A DNA stretch of 40,116 bases from Desulfamplus sp. (GTDB taxonomy: Bacteria; Desulfobacterota; Desulfobacteria; Desulfobacterales; Desulfobacteraceae), in assembly GCA_015232465.1 (NCBI GenBank), contig JADFZO010000021.1:1-40116 (forward strand), given 5' to 3'. The notes beneath the pieces are model-generated. The model worked only from the letters and a program-made list of their open reading frames with translations. It was not told where the DNA came from and made no database searches. Both the position numbers and the translations under genes were made by a program. Of the stretch, positions 23,510 to 33,719 are shown in pieces; the first letter of the stretch is position 1; the number at the start of each line of letters is the position of its first letter.

Positions 23510-24682
23510 TTATGCTTTATCAACTGCTGGCTCTTCTTCTGCAGGCTCCTCTTGAGGTGCAGACTCTTCTTCTGCTTTATCTTCTTGTGAATCTTGCTCT
23601 TGAGCCTCTTCAACTGCTGGCTCGTCAGATTGCTCTTCAGCAGGAGGAGCGGCTGCTTCTTCTTTGGCAGCAGCTTCTTCAGTAGCCTCAGCATCTTTTG
23701 ACCCATCGCTTTCTTCAGCTTTAACAGCAGGAGCATCACTATTTGGTGATGCTTGAATATTTGATAAAATCTCAAGAACCTTTTGCTCAGATAGCCAATC
23801 AATATTGCCAGTTCCAATATCATATATTGCACCAACTAACTTAATGTAGCCATTTATAACATACTCTCTTACTGCTGGACTTTTGGTAAGCAGATCCTCA
23901 ATAGCTGTCCAAACATTTTGCTCAATAGCAATAGGAATTATATCATCGCCTTGGATTTCAGGGTGAAACTCAATAGCCTTTTTAACAGCAGGCTCAACAT
24001 TATCAATAAGTGGTGGAATGTTCTCTTCAAGCTCATGCCCGCCATGACCTTGCAGTGAGTGGGTAACAGCAGTTACAGCACCGCACTGAGTATGACCAAG
24101 CACCACAACAACAGGTGTAAGAACATGGGCAGCACCATATTCAATAGAGCCAATCTCATCAGTATCGCAGACATTTCCAGCTACACGTATTGTAAAAATA
24201 TCCATCACTCCAGCATCAAATATCGCCTCTACTGGTACTCTTGAGTCTGAACAGCTCAAAACAGTTGCAAAGGCATGAGCGTTTTGATTTTCAGTTGCTG
24301 CCAAGAGCCTTCTTTCAGGATCAAGATTTGGGTGGGTTGATTCACCTTTTGCAAAACGGATATTTCCCTCTTTTAGCTTTAAAAGTGCAGCATCTGGAGC
24401 AATCTTATCAGCAAGAGGATTTACACTCTTCTTTTCACCCTCTACTGCTTCTGCTTCCCCAGACTCCTTTAAAGCTATCTGCTCAAGAGCCTTATTAAGT
24501 GCCTCAAACTCTGATGGCTTAACTTCAGGCTCAACTGCCTCTTTGTGTGCAGATACATCGCTTGATGAATCGTGTGTGGCTACAGAGTGGTCGCCTCCTC
24601 CTCCGCTGTTTAATACAATGATGATAATTACCATCAAAACGAGATAACCGATTGTAATAATTTTACTTTTGTTTTGATCCAC
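23510..24682 (-). CDS. Membrane-anchored beta-carbonic anhydrase with acidic tail
   Basis: The 390-residue protein begins with a membrane anchor or signal (about 8-25, IITIGYLVLMVIIIIVLN). A linker and a beta-class carbonic anhydrase domain (about 88-310) follow. The zinc ligands are Cys144, His197 and Cys200 in LSCSDSRVP and VLGHTQCGAVTA, with the Asp146-Arg148 dyad. The domain interconverts CO2 and bicarbonate. The last 65 residues or so are a low-complexity Glu-Ala-Pro-Asp tail (for example EEAAAKEEAAAPPAEEQSD). Most bacterial beta enzymes are cytoplasmic and about 200-250 residues, so the anchor and tail are additions. It would sit on the periplasmic face of the membrane. Confidence 0.9.
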   Translation of the reverse strand: MDQNKSKIITIGYLVLMVIIIIVLNSGGGGDHSVATHDSSSDVSAHKEAVEPEVKPSEFEALNKALEQIALKESGEAEAVEGEKKSVNPLADKIAPDAALLKLKEGNIRFAKGESTHPNLDPERRLLAATENQNAHAFATVLSCSDSRVPVEAIFDAGVMDIFTIRVAGNVCDTDEIGSIEYGAAHVLTPVVVVLGHTQCGAVTAVTHSLQGHGGHELEENIPPLIDNVEPAVKKAIEFHPEIQGDDIIPIAIEQNVWTAIEDLLTKSPAVREYVINGYIKLVGAIYDIGTGNIDWLSEQKVLEILSNIQASPNSDAPAVKAEESDGSKDAEATEEAAAKEEAAAPPAEEQSDEPAVEEAQEQDSQEDKAEEESAPQEEPAEEEPAVDKA

Positions 24683-24744
24683 TGATTTGTCTCCTGTTTT
24701 TTTAAAAAATTGCGGTTAATAAAATGGTTTTTACGCTCTTAAAA

Positions 24745-26670
24745 TTATTTTATCTGTTTTTTCCTCAATTGACGTGTATCTCCAACCCTGATGGTTAGAT
24801 TTACAGAGTCAAAATATTCAATAATTGGAATAACATATTTTCTTGATACTCCTGTCATATCCTTAAATTGTGGCGTTGTTATCTCCACTCTATTTTGTAA
24901 AAATTCAACAAGTTTACTCTCCAAATCAGCCATAGATTTTGCATCAAAATAGAGATCATCTTTTGTTTTTATAACTCTTTTTTCATCAATAAGCATCTGC
25001 AAAACATCTCTTGCAACCTTTTGATCAACATTAACTTCGTTGCAGACATCTCTAAAAAAAGGGGGGGTAAGAGCAGTTGTTTGATATATATTTGCGATCT
25101 TCTCCTTTACAGCCTGAAGATCAACCTGAAGTGCAACCTTATGTGATGCAAGCCTTATGCTGTTTGCCTCCTGCACAATAGCCCCATCTTTAACAAGACG
25201 TGCTACAACAAGCGGAAATAACTTTGAATCTTTATCTTTAAAGGCACGAAATTTGGTTTTTAGCTCCTCTTTTGACATGCTCTCTTTAAGAGGATTATCT
25301 TTATGATACTGCTCCAACTTTGCAACTATATCTTTGCAGAGATTATCAACAACTTCGCCATAGACAAATATTTTTCTATCTTTATCAGTCTGGATAATTT
25401 GGCGAGATGCAAGCATCTTTTGCAGAGTTGAATCAAGCCGTTTATCAGCAATGTTTGTCATAATGCGAAGCTCTGCAAATGAGACGCCATTAAACCCGCC
25501 CTGACTTATAAAAAAGAGGATTCCCTTTTCAGTCTCATTGTCAGCAAGTGCGTTAAGTCCAGCAATTATCTCTTGGTTAAATAGCTTATGCTTTTTAGGA
25601 GCAGGATTTAAAATCTCGCCTCCGCCAATGGTCTTAACTGGAGAGTAGCTTCTGATAACAAACCTATCCCCGCTCATGCAGCAGACAGGGTTCTCAAGTC
25701 GTATCTGAACTGGGGCAGTATCACCCGGCATAAGCTCGTCTCTGTCTAATAAAATTACATTTCCCATTATCTCGCTTGTTCCTGAATGAAAACGGACTCT
25801 TGTGCGTGCTTTTGCGGGTTTTGAACTGCTTGGAAGGTAGTGAAGATTGGCATCAACCATGTAGCTTGGAATTAAGGCATCTGGCGATGAGAGAATATCG
25901 CCTCGATTTACCAGCTCTTTATCTAACCCCTGAAAATTGATAGCTGTTCTTGTTCCAGCAGATACGCTATCAACGCTTTGACCATGAACCTGAATGCCAC
26001 GCACCTTTGATGTGATAAGAGAGGGAAATACCATTATAGTTTCACCAACATCAACTTTGCCTGATGCCAATGTTCCTGTAATTACAGTTCCAAATCCCTT
26101 CATTGAAAAGACCCTATCAACAGGGAGTCTAAATATTGGAGAAAATGGACGCTCTGGAATCTTATCGCAAATTTTATCAAGTGTGATTCTAAATAGATCA
26201 AGCCCCTCTCCAGTTGTAGATGAGATAGGGACAATCGGGACATCTTCAAGAAATGTACCTTTTACAAAGCCTCGAATATCCTCTAAGGCAAGCTCCATCA
26301 ACTCTTCATCAACCAAGTCAATCTTTGTCATGGCAATAAAACCATACTTTATCCCCATGAGCGAACATATCTCAATATGTTCGCGTGTTTGAGGCATAAC
26401 ACCTTCGTCAGCAGCAATTGTCATAACAACAAGATCGATTCCACTTGCACCTGCAACCATATTTTTGACAAACTTCTCATGTCCTGGCACATCAACAATT
26501 CCAACCACATTGCCATCAGATAGCGTAATTGAGGCAAAGCCAAGCTCTATTGTGATTCCACGCTCTTTTTCCTCTTTTAGCCTATCTGTCTCTATTCCAG
26601 TTAGTGCCCTAATAAGGCTGGTCTTTCCATGATCAATGTGGCCTGCTGTTCCAAGAATGAGCTGCTTCAA
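24745..26670 (-). CDS. selB: Selenocysteine-specific elongation factor SelB
   Basis: The 641-residue translation factor has the G1 motif [14 protein letters not shown]2 region [11 protein letters not shown]3 [11 protein letters not shown], and G4 [10 protein letters not shown]-Tu-like domains 2 and 3 follow ([17 protein letters not shown]). The C-terminus (about 370-641) consists of winged-helix repeats that bind the SECIS hairpin next to UGA codons. This shows that the organism makes selenoproteins. selA and the selenocysteine tRNA gene are not in the window. It is 50 bases downstream of the 57-residue membrane protein gene and probably cotranscribed with it. Confidence 0.96.
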   Translation of the reverse strand: MKQLILGTAGHIDHGKTSLIRALTGIETDRLKEEKERGITIELGFASITLSDGNVVGIVDVPGHEKFVKNMVAGASGIDLVVMTIAADEGVMPQTREHIEICSLMGIKYGFIAMTKIDLVDEELMELALEDIRGFVKGTFLEDVPIVPISSTTGEGLDLFRITLDKICDKIPERPFSPIFRLPVDRVFSMKGFGTVITGTLASGKVDVGETIMVFPSLITSKVRGIQVHGQSVDSVSAGTRTAINFQGLDKELVNRGDILSSPDALIPSYMVDANLHYLPSSSKPAKARTRVRFHSGTSEIMGNVILLDRDELMPGDTAPVQIRLENPVCCMSGDRFVIRSYSPVKTIGGGEILNPAPKKHKLFNQEIIAGLNALADNETEKGILFFISQGGFNGVSFAELRIMTNIADKRLDSTLQKMLASRQIIQTDKDRKIFVYGEVVDNLCKDIVAKLEQYHKDNPLKESMSKEELKTKFRAFKDKDSKLFPLVVARLVKDGAIVQEANSIRLASHKVALQVDLQAVKEKIANIYQTTALTPPFFRDVCNEVNVDQKVARDVLQMLIDEKRVIKTKDDLYFDAKSMADLESKLVEFLQNRVEITTPQFKDMTGVSRKYVIPIIEYFDSVNLTIRVGDTRQLRKKQIK

Positions 26671-26720
26671 CGATCTTTTGCTCCTTTAAGGTCTCTATAT
26701 TTTTTATTTAATTCATCTTA

Positions 26721-26894
26721 TCAATTTGTCTTTTTATTTCTCATCATCTGCATTAGATAGGCTGCAACTACAAGCAAAAATCCCACTCCAACCCCATGCA
26801 GCATAGACCAATCTGGTCTAAAAATTCTTGTTATAAGTATTCCAAACATCACTCCAAGAATTAATCTTACAATAAATATATAAAAACCGTTCAT
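26721..26894 (-). CDS. 57-residue two-helix membrane protein
   Basis: A complete frame from ATG 26894 to TGA 26721 encodes two hydrophobic segments. The first is FYIFIVRLILGVMFGILITR; the second starts after FRPDWSML and contains GVGVGFLLVVAAYLMQMM. It ends in a basic Asn-Lys-Lys-Thr-Asn tail. An AAGGA-type ribosome site lies upstream. The glycine-patterned helices and positive loop and tail look like a real protein rather than a random frame. It lies upstream of selB in the same direction. I do not recognise a named family. An overlapping longer frame on the same strand (26818-27012) lacks such features. Confidence 0.65.
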   Translation of the reverse strand: MNGFYIFIVRLILGVMFGILITRIFRPDWSMLHGVGVGFLLVVAAYLMQMMRNKKTN

Positions 26895-27055
26895 TTAGGT
26901 TACCTATCCTTGTTTGAAGAGCTGTTTTATGGTAGATAAAATTTATAGTGGATCGCAAAAAAATTTGATGGCTAAAAATAATAAACAAACTTGCTTTACT
27001 GGTCAATATCAATTTTCCAGCAACTTCAATTCCAAGTCAGATCAACCGAGTCAGA

Positions 27056-28000
27056 TCAACCAAGTTTAATCAAAACCGCACCAGCAACAATAATCAGTGA
27101 ACTGATAACCCTTTTAAGTGTAATCTTCTCTTTAAAAATAGTCAGTCCAATCAAGATACCAAAAAGGGTACTTACCTGACGAAGTGCAGATGCGTAACTT
27201 GCAAAAGCATCTTCAAGCCCTATTCTAAAGGTTATTAAAGAGAGCATCATCACAACTCCGCCCAATATTATGGCTACGGGATTAGACCTAATTTCACTTA
27301 TGATTTTACCAGACTGAAACTGCCCAATAATTCTAAGAAGATGAAATATAGTCATATATAGGCTAAGGTGAAACGTGTAGATCATAACATTTCCTGTCAT
27401 CACACCCATTTTGTCTGCAACTGCACCAAAAGAGTAAAAAAAAGATGCTGCAAGTGCAAAGATTACCCCGCTATCACTTAGTTTCAGCCTCTTTGGGAGA
27501 GAAAAATATCTCTTTGTTTGGGAAATCTCAGTTATCTTATCAGTTATCTTATCTGTTGCCCCATCTGTTATATTGGGCAAATTTATCAAGTTACCAGTCT
27601 GAATAGTTACAGCACCGTATATAATAAGAACAATGCCAGCACCGCCTGTAAATGAGATGTGCTCTCCAATAAGAAGATAGCTCCAGATAACAATGTAAAC
27701 AGGGGCTGTTGATGTTAAAGGATATACTAAAGTTAAATCCCCTTTTTCATAAGCACGGGCAACAAAATATTGGTATAAAAAAAAGAAAAATCCAGCAACA
27801 AGAGCAGTAGTGATAGCAGATGGTGCAAAGAGTAGTTTAATAGGGTAGAGAAACAAAGTTACAATGGCAAATCCAATAACTGAGACAGACATCATTAAAA
27901 ATACAGCAATTGGCTTGTCTTTACACATTTTAAGACTACTGTTCCACATTACATGAAATAGAGCACTTATTAGAATAAAAAAAAATGCGTTGAGTGTCAT
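27056..28000 (-). CDS. EamA/DMT-superfamily transporter
   Basis: The 314-residue integral membrane protein has about ten helices in two EamA repeats. Repeat one ends in GDLTLVYPLTSTAPVYIVIWSYLLIGEHI and repeat two in FASYASALRQVSTLFGILIGLTIFKEKIT. Both carry the P-x-x-x-x-x-W/L and G-E/K-E signature of drug/metabolite transporters. The central loop holds a short repeat (TDKITDKITE) matching a duplicated TTATCTTATC DNA stretch near 27535-27552. The substrate is unknown; members move amino acids, purines or drugs out of the cytoplasm. Immediately beyond the stop codon the DNA contains GTCAGATCAACC twice in tandem (about 27036-27060). Confidence 0.9.
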   Translation of the reverse strand: MTLNAFFFILISALFHVMWNSSLKMCKDKPIAVFLMMSVSVIGFAIVTLFLYPIKLLFAPSAITTALVAGFFFFLYQYFVARAYEKGDLTLVYPLTSTAPVYIVIWSYLLIGEHISFTGGAGIVLIIYGAVTIQTGNLINLPNITDGATDKITDKITEISQTKRYFSLPKRLKLSDSGVIFALAASFFYSFGAVADKMGVMTGNVMIYTFHLSLYMTIFHLLRIIGQFQSGKIISEIRSNPVAIILGGVVMMLSLITFRIGLEDAFASYASALRQVSTLFGILIGLTIFKEKITLKRVISSLIIVAGAVLIKLG

Positions 28001-28133
28001 AAGAGTTTAATCGCAGTTTGGCTAAAATTTTTATAGTCGTGATACTGTTTGGTTACATTTTAATTAAATTTTATTAACAACTTATGATTCTGTCAATCAA
28101 AATAAAAAACAGAGAACCCTTATAGATATGGTG

Positions 28134-28162
28134 TTGCTATTAGATATAAGAGATTGTATATA
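28134..28162 (+). promoter_or_regulatory. Weak candidate promoter for the MCP gene
   Basis: TTGCTA (28134-28139) and TATATA (28157-28162) have a 17-base spacer and lie about 30 bases before the chemoreceptor start. AT-rich context makes this a weak call. No sigma-28-type motif was seen. Confidence 0.3.
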
Positions 28163-28194
28163 TTAAATAAAATCTTAAATTGGAGGGGGATAAT

Positions 28195-30387
28195 ATGAAA
28201 ATAACGACAAAATTAATGCTTTTGGTTATTTGTGTAGTTGGGGCACTTGGTATTACATCTATGGCTGTATCTTTTAACTCAATCAAAAAGCAGAGAGATA
28301 CAGAGGTTAAAGCAATAGAGAATAGCCTTTTAAATCACAAAACAGAAAATCTTAAAACTGTTACTGAAAACGCCTACTCTATTATTGAGACAGCATACCG
28401 CGAAGCTCATGATTTAGATAGGATTAAATCCGTAGTAAGCCATAGATTGCAAAATGTTGTTGAGATTGCCTATGGCACTCTTGATGCAATTTACAAAGAT
28501 GAATCTGGTTTTTTTGATGAAGATTCCAAAAAGGCTTTTGCAGTAAAGAGCATCTCCTCTTTAAGATATGATATTGATGTGTCCCATTTTTGGATTATGG
28601 ATACTGATCTTAAGATGGTTGCAAATCCAAAATTTCCCGAGCTGATAGGCAAAGATATATCTAACCTTAAAGATATTGCTGGGAACAACCTATTCCCAAA
28701 CCTATTAAAAGATAACGTTGATGCTGGTGAAGCTTGGTTTAACTACATGTGGCACAAAATAGATGCAACATCAGGGGTAAAGCTACCTGACCCTAAAATT
28801 GCATACGCAAAACTCTTTAAACCGTGGAATTGGGCTATTGGCTCAAGTCTCTCTCTTGAGATTGCAGAAAAAGGGTTTAAAGATAGGAGCAAAGAGGTGG
28901 TCGGCACTTTAAGATATGGACCTGACAACACAGACTACTTTTGGATTCATGAGATAAGCAAAGATGACTCCACCCCATTTAATATGGTTATGCACCCAAC
29001 AAGACCAGAGCTTAACAGAACAGATATAAGCAACATAAAAGACCCTAATGGTAAACGTCTATTTAGTGATATGAATGTTATGTGTCGTAAAAATGGTGAT
29101 GGGTATGTTGAGTATATGTGGCCCAAACCAGGTGAAGATGAGCCAGTTGGTAAAATATCTTATGTTAAGCTCTTTGAGCCTTATGGCTGGGTAATTGGAA
29201 CAGGGGTATATGTTGATGATATAAGAAAGGCTGTTGCCGAAAAAGAGGCAGAGCTAAATAGCCTTCTTATGGCAACTATGGTTAAACAGAGTGTTGTGAT
29301 GGCTTTAATCTGTATAGTTATTATTCTTATTACATTTTTTATTGCTAAAAGAATCTCTCGACCAGTTGTTGAGACAAGCCTAATGCTAAAAGAGATTGCT
29401 CAAGGAGAGGGTGATTTAACAAAGAGGATTGTTGTAAAGACAAAAGATGAGGCTGGTGAGCTTGCTCACTGGTTTAACCAATTTGTGGAAAGACTCCAGC
29501 AGATGATACTTCAAATTAAAGATAACTCCGCACTTCTTACAGCAAATGCTCAAGAGATGTCATCTATCTCCAATCAGATGAGCAACAACGCAGAGAGTAT
29601 ATTCTCAAAAATCAACATGGCAAATCGATCATCAGAGGAGATGAACTCAAATATCCAGTCAGTTGCCTCAGCAATGGAGCAAAATACAACCAATATCAAC
29701 ATGGTTGCAGGTGCAACTGAGGAGATGAACTCAACCATAAACGAGATCGCAAAAAATACATCTCATGCCAATAAAATCACAAATGATGCTGTTAAACAGT
29801 CTGCTATGGCAAAAAAGAATGTCGATAGGTTAAATGAACTTGCAAGGCAGATTGGCAAAATAACAGAGGTTATTACAGAGATTTCAGAGCAGACCAACCT
29901 GCTTGCACTCAATGCCACAATTGAGGCTGCAAGGGCTGGTGAGGCTGGTAAAGGTTTTGCTGTTGTGGCAAGCGAAATCAAGACTTTAGCAAAACAGACA
30001 GCAGAGGCAACTATTAGTATAAATGAACAGATTAAGCTGATTCAAAGCTCAACAGAGCTTGCTGGAGATAATATCCACAACATATCAAAAATTGTTGTTA
30101 ATGTTAATGATGTTATATCTGGTATTGCTGGAGCAATTGAAGAGCAATCTGCAACAACAAATGAGATTTCAAATAACGTCTCTCAATCTTCAGATGGAAT
30201 ATCTGAGATAAATCAGAATCTCTCCCAAACATCTGCTGCGGCAGCAGAGATCACAAATCAAGTTGCAGATATAAACAGCTCAGCCTCTAAAATGGCTGAA
30301 AGCTCCACAAAGGTCAATGAAAATGCGGTTAAACTTAGCGATCTTGCAAGTAGCCTAAACGAGATGGTAAACCGATTTAAGACATGA
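28195..30387 (+). CDS. Methyl-accepting chemotaxis protein with tandem Cache-like sensor
   Basis: The product is about 730 residues from ATG 28195, with GGAGGGG just upstream; the open frame extends five codons further. A first helix (about 5-25) precedes two sCache_2-like modules in the periplasm. One carries [21 protein letters not shown] and [10 protein letters not shown]; the other carries [20 protein letters not shown] and [11 protein letters not shown]. Helix two (about 367-388), HAMP and a cytoplasmic signalling hairpin follow, with the conserved tip [21 protein letters not shown]. There is no CheR/CheB-binding pentapeptide at the C-terminus. The D-W-x-x-G pattern suits small organic acid ligands, but the ligand is unknown. 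It is probably monocistronic and not near other chemotaxis genes. Confidence 0.95.
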   Translation: MKITTKLMLLVICVVGALGITSMAVSFNSIKKQRDTEVKAIENSLLNHKTENLKTVTENAYSIIETAYREAHDLDRIKSVVSHRLQNVVEIAYGTLDAIYKDESGFFDEDSKKAFAVKSISSLRYDIDVSHFWIMDTDLKMVANPKFPELIGKDISNLKDIAGNNLFPNLLKDNVDAGEAWFNYMWHKIDATSGVKLPDPKIAYAKLFKPWNWAIGSSLSLEIAEKGFKDRSKEVVGTLRYGPDNTDYFWIHEISKDDSTPFNMVMHPTRPELNRTDISNIKDPNGKRLFSDMNVMCRKNGDGYVEYMWPKPGEDEPVGKISYVKLFEPYGWVIGTGVYVDDIRKAVAEKEAELNSLLMATMVKQSVVMALICIVIILITFFIAKRISRPVVETSLMLKEIAQGEGDLTKRIVVKTKDEAGELAHWFNQFVERLQQMILQIKDNSALLTANAQEMSSISNQMSNNAESIFSKINMANRSSEEMNSNIQSVASAMEQNTTNINMVAGATEEMNSTINEIAKNTSHANKITNDAVKQSAMAKKNVDRLNELARQIGKITEVITEISEQTNLLALNATIEAARAGEAGKGFAVVASEIKTLAKQTAEATISINEQIKLIQSSTELAGDNIHNISKIVVNVNDVISGIAGAIEEQSATTNEISNNVSQSSDGISEINQNLSQTSAAAAEITNQVADINSSASKMAESSTKVNENAVKLSDLASSLNEMVNRFKT

Positions 30388-30474
30388 TCTATTTCAACTA
30401 TTGAATATATTTTTTAACATATTTTAAGGTGTAAGAATTTTATTTGTTTTAAATAACCCTTTGCCTTGTTGGTG

Positions 30475-30533
30475 AACCTATTATATAGATAATCGCCTTT
30501 TTTGCGATAACATTTATAATTTAGTAGGTTTTT
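30475..30533 (+). promoter_or_regulatory. Nested hairpin before speA, possible terminator or attenuator
   Basis: AACCTA (30475-30480) can pair with TAGGTT (30525-30530), which runs into a T tract. Inside it ATCGC (30492-30496) pairs with GCGAT (30504-30508) around a T-rich loop. It could end the MCP transcript or regulate speA. The stems are short and the interior is AT-rich. Confidence 0.3.
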
Positions 30534-30555
30534 ATTAATTTATGGGAGTATCTTT

Positions 30556-32469
30556 GTGAACCACACACTTGAACGTTGGAATACAACAAAATCAACAGAG
30601 CTTTACGGTATTAATGAGTGGGGAGGGGGCTATTTTACCCTTGCTGAAAATGGTGATCTGATGGTGATGCCCTCGCCCGGTGCTATAAACCGAGCGGTAA
30701 GCATAAGAGATATTGTCTCTGGAATAGATGCTCGCGGTCTTGGAATGCCTGTTCTGCTGCGTATTGAAAATATACTTGACTCACAGATTGCTGAACTAAA
30801 TGAGAGTTTTTTATATGCCATGAAGGAGCTTGAATATAAAGGGACTTTTACAGGTGCATACCCAATAAAGGTAAATCAGCAGCAGCAGGTTGTTGAAGCA
30901 ATAACCCTTTATGGCTCTAAATATCACCATGGACTTGAGGCTGGAAGTAAGGCTGAACTTATTGCAGCAATGGGAATGCTAACAGACACCCAAGCTCCAT
31001 TAATCTGTAATGGCTATAAAGATCAGGAGTTTATAGATTTAGGACTCTATGCCACAAAAATAGGGTACAAATGTATATTGGTGCTTGAGATGCCAAGCGA
31101 GCTTCCATTAATTATTGAACGCTCAAGGGTGCTTGGGGCATCTCCAATTCTTGGTGTCAGAATTAAACTTTCAACCCAAGCAGGTGGGCACTGGGGAGAG
31201 TCTGGAGGGGAGAGAAGCATATTTGGTCTTAACACTACGCAGATAATTGAGGCTGTTGATCTGCTTGCTAAAGAGGATATGCTCGATTGTCTTCAGATGG
31301 TTCACTACCATTTAGGCTCACAAATTTCAAATATCAGAGAGATAAGAACAGCAGTAAACGAGGCGTGCAGAGTCTATTCTGGTCTTGCTCTTGAGGGTGC
31401 TAATGTAAAATATCTTGATCTTGGTGGAGGTCTTGCTGTTGATTATGATGGCTCTCAATCAAACTTTTTAAGCAGCAGAAATTACACACTTAACGAGTAT
31501 TGCACAGATATAATTGAGGCTGTTATGACATCTCTTGATGAGGCTGGAGTTGAACACCCAACCATAATAACTGAGTCTGGAAGGGCACTTGTTGCATACT
31601 ACTCAATGCTTCTGTTCAATGTGCTTGATGTAACCCGATTTCAGCCTGAACCTCTGCCTGAAAATCTGCCTGAAGACTCGCCTCCTCAGATAAAGTATAT
31701 GTTTGATTCGCTCAAATCTCTCTCTGTCAGAAATATTCAAGAGTGCTTCAATGATATAATCTATTACAGAGATGAGGCTCGTCAGCTTTTTAATCACGGA
31801 AAAATAACCTTAAGAGAACGCTCATTAGCTGAAAAGATATTTTGGACAACAATCAATGAGATTGCACGAATATCAAAGGGATTAAAGCATGTAACGCCAG
31901 AGATAGCAGACATTGAGCGTGCTTTGTCAGATATTTATTACTGCAACTTTAGCGTATTTCAATCTCTTCCAGATGCTTGGGCAATTGATCAACTCTTTCC
32001 AATCATGCCAATTCATAGGTTAAATGAAGAGCCAACAAGAAACGCTATAATTGCAGATATAACCTGTGATTGCGATGGTAAAATAGATCGATTTATTGAC
32101 CGCCATGATATTAAATATTATCTGCCTCTGCATGATCTTAAAGAGTCTGAGGAGTATTATCTTGGTGCATTTCTTGTTGGTGCGTATCAAGAGACGCTTG
32201 GCGATCTTCATAACCTTCTTGGAGATACAAATATAGTTACTGTGCGTGTGCTTGATAATGGAGAGTATGAGTTTGTAGGTGAACTTGAAGGAGATAGCGT
32301 ATCTGATGTTCTATCTTATGTTGAGTATGATCCTAAACGGCTGCTTGTCCGTTTTAGAAAAACAGCGGAAAGGGCTGTTCGTAAAGGAAATATCACAGCT
32401 CAAGAGAGGCGAGAGATCATGCAGGCTTATGATATGGGTTTGCGTGGCTACACCTATTTTGAGAGATAA
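30556..32469 (+). CDS. speA: Biosynthetic arginine decarboxylase SpeA
   Basis: The 637-residue fold III PLP enzyme has the SpeA N-terminus YGINEWGGGYFTLAENGD, the PLP lysine Lys105 in GAYPIKVNQQ, and LLRIENIL. The conserved sugar-phosphate loop is KYLDLGGGLAVDYDGS, and EYCTDIIEAVM is also typical. It converts arginine to agmatine plus CO2 in the cytoplasm. The start is GTG at 30556 with GGGAG at good spacing. It is followed 47 bases later by the carboxy(nor)spermidine dehydrogenase and decarboxylase genes, giving a polyamine operon. Agmatinase or agmatine deiminase, needed to reach putrescine, is not in the window. Confidence 0.96.
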   Translation: MNHTLERWNTTKSTELYGINEWGGGYFTLAENGDLMVMPSPGAINRAVSIRDIVSGIDARGLGMPVLLRIENILDSQIAELNESFLYAMKELEYKGTFTGAYPIKVNQQQQVVEAITLYGSKYHHGLEAGSKAELIAAMGMLTDTQAPLICNGYKDQEFIDLGLYATKIGYKCILVLEMPSELPLIIERSRVLGASPILGVRIKLSTQAGGHWGESGGERSIFGLNTTQIIEAVDLLAKEDMLDCLQMVHYHLGSQISNIREIRTAVNEACRVYSGLALEGANVKYLDLGGGLAVDYDGSQSNFLSSRNYTLNEYCTDIIEAVMTSLDEAGVEHPTIITESGRALVAYYSMLLFNVLDVTRFQPEPLPENLPEDSPPQIKYMFDSLKSLSVRNIQECFNDIIYYRDEARQLFNHGKITLRERSLAEKIFWTTINEIARISKGLKHVTPEIADIERALSDIYYCNFSVFQSLPDAWAIDQLFPIMPIHRLNEEPTRNAIIADITCDCDGKIDRFIDRHDIKYYLPLHDLKESEEYYLGAFLVGAYQETLGDLHNLLGDTNIVTVRVLDNGEYEFVGELEGDSVSDVLSYVEYDPKRLLVRFRKTAERAVRKGNITAQERREIMQAYDMGLRGYTYFER

Positions 32470-32516
32470 TACCTTGAACTTAATTTTAAACCAAATTTTA
32501 TGATGGAGATAAAAAA

Positions 32517-33710
32517 ATGTCTAAGATTCTTATTATTGGGGCTGGAGGAGTGGGAAGCGTTACAACCCATAAATGCGCTCAAATTCCAGAGGTTTTTTCT
32601 GAAATTGTTTTGGCAAGTCGAACAAAATCAAAGTGCGATGCAATTGCCAAAGATGTTTTAAAAAGAAGCGGAAGAAAAATCGAAACAGCAGCAGTTGATG
32701 CAGATAATGTTGAGGAGGCTATTTCATTAATCAAACAGATTAAACCAGATATTTTAGTTAATCTTGCTCTACCTTATCAAGATATTTCACTTATGGAGGC
32801 GTGCCTTGCAACTGGCGTTGATTATCTTGATACTGCAAATTATGAGCCTCCTGATGTTGCAAAGTTTGAGTATAAATGGCAGTGGGCGTATCAAGACAAA
32901 TTCAAAGAAAAGGAAGTTATGGCTCTTTTAGGCTCTGGCTTTGATCCAGGGGTTACCAATGTATTTTGTGCTTATGCAGCAAAACACCACTTTGACGAGA
33001 TACATGAGCTTGATATTATTGATTGCAATGCTGGAAATCATGGGCAACATTTTGCTACTAATTTTAATCCTGAAATTAACATTCGTGAAATTACGCAAAG
33101 AGGCAGATTTTGGGATCATGGCGATTGGATAGAGACTGACCCGCTCTCATGGTCAATGAATTACGATTTTCCAGAAGGGATAGGTCCTAAAAAGTGTTAT
33201 CTGCTCTACCACGAAGAGTTAGAGTCTTTAGTTTTAAACATCAAGGGGCTAAAAAGGGCAAGATTTTGGATGACATTTTCTGAGCAATATTTAACTCATC
33301 TGCGAGTTTTAGAAAATGTTGGTTTGACCCGAATTGATCCTGTTGAGTATGAAGGTAACAAAATTGTTCCTCTTAAATTTTTGAAAGCAGTGCTACCTGA
33401 GCCAGCATCACTTGGACCTTTAACACAAGGCAGAACCTGCATAGGCTGTCAGATGAAAGGGGTTAAAGATGGCAAGGAAAAAACCATATTTATTTATAAT
33501 GTGTGCAGCCACGAAGCATCGTTTGAAGAGGTTGGCTCTCAGGCAATATCATATACTACTGGTGTTCCAGCCATGATTGGAGCTATGATGATGGTTGAAA
33601 AAAAATGGCATAAAGCTGGAGTCTGGAACATGGAGCAGTTTGATCCTGATCCATTTATGGAGGCTTTGAATAAATATGGACTTCCTTGGCAGGTGATGGA
33701 GATTAAGTAA
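32517..33710 (+). CDS. Carboxy(nor)spermidine dehydrogenase, saccharopine dehydrogenase family
   Basis: The 397-residue protein has an N-terminal Rossmann loop ILIIGAGGVGSVTTHK. Further saccharopine-dehydrogenase-family elements are LASRTKSKCDAIAKDV, LVNLALPYQDISLMEACLATGVDYLDTANYE and GSGFDPGVTNVFCAYA. It reductively condenses aspartate semialdehyde with putrescine (giving carboxyspermidine) or diaminopropane (giving carboxynorspermidine), using NADPH. Its neighbour 9 bases downstream is the matching decarboxylase, which fixes the role. With arginine-derived putrescine from SpeA, carboxyspermidine is the likely product. GGAG precedes the ATG. Confidence 0.93.
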   Translation: MSKILIIGAGGVGSVTTHKCAQIPEVFSEIVLASRTKSKCDAIAKDVLKRSGRKIETAAVDADNVEEAISLIKQIKPDILVNLALPYQDISLMEACLATGVDYLDTANYEPPDVAKFEYKWQWAYQDKFKEKEVMALLGSGFDPGVTNVFCAYAAKHHFDEIHELDIIDCNAGNHGQHFATNFNPEINIREITQRGRFWDHGDWIETDPLSWSMNYDFPEGIGPKKCYLLYHEELESLVLNIKGLKRARFWMTFSEQYLTHLRVLENVGLTRIDPVEYEGNKIVPLKFLKAVLPEPASLGPLTQGRTCIGCQMKGVKDGKEKTIFIYNVCSHEASFEEVGSQAISYTTGVPAMIGAMMMVEKKWHKAGVWNMEQFDPDPFMEALNKYGLPWQVMEIK

Positions 33711-33719
33711 AACTACACA

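Noticed and set aside
23443-23835. 130-codon leftward frame rich in Lys, Leu and Gln
   Set aside because: It lies in another frame over the acidic tail of the carbonic anhydrase. The low-complexity composition explains it.
26818-27012. 64-codon leftward frame near the EamA gene
   Set aside because: It overlaps the better 57-codon membrane protein frame, has no ribosome site or coherent segments, and looks random.
27036-27062. Tandem GTCAGATCAACC repeat as an attachment site
   Set aside because: Only two copies, next to a transporter stop and without an integrase or tRNA. It is most simply a small slippage duplication.
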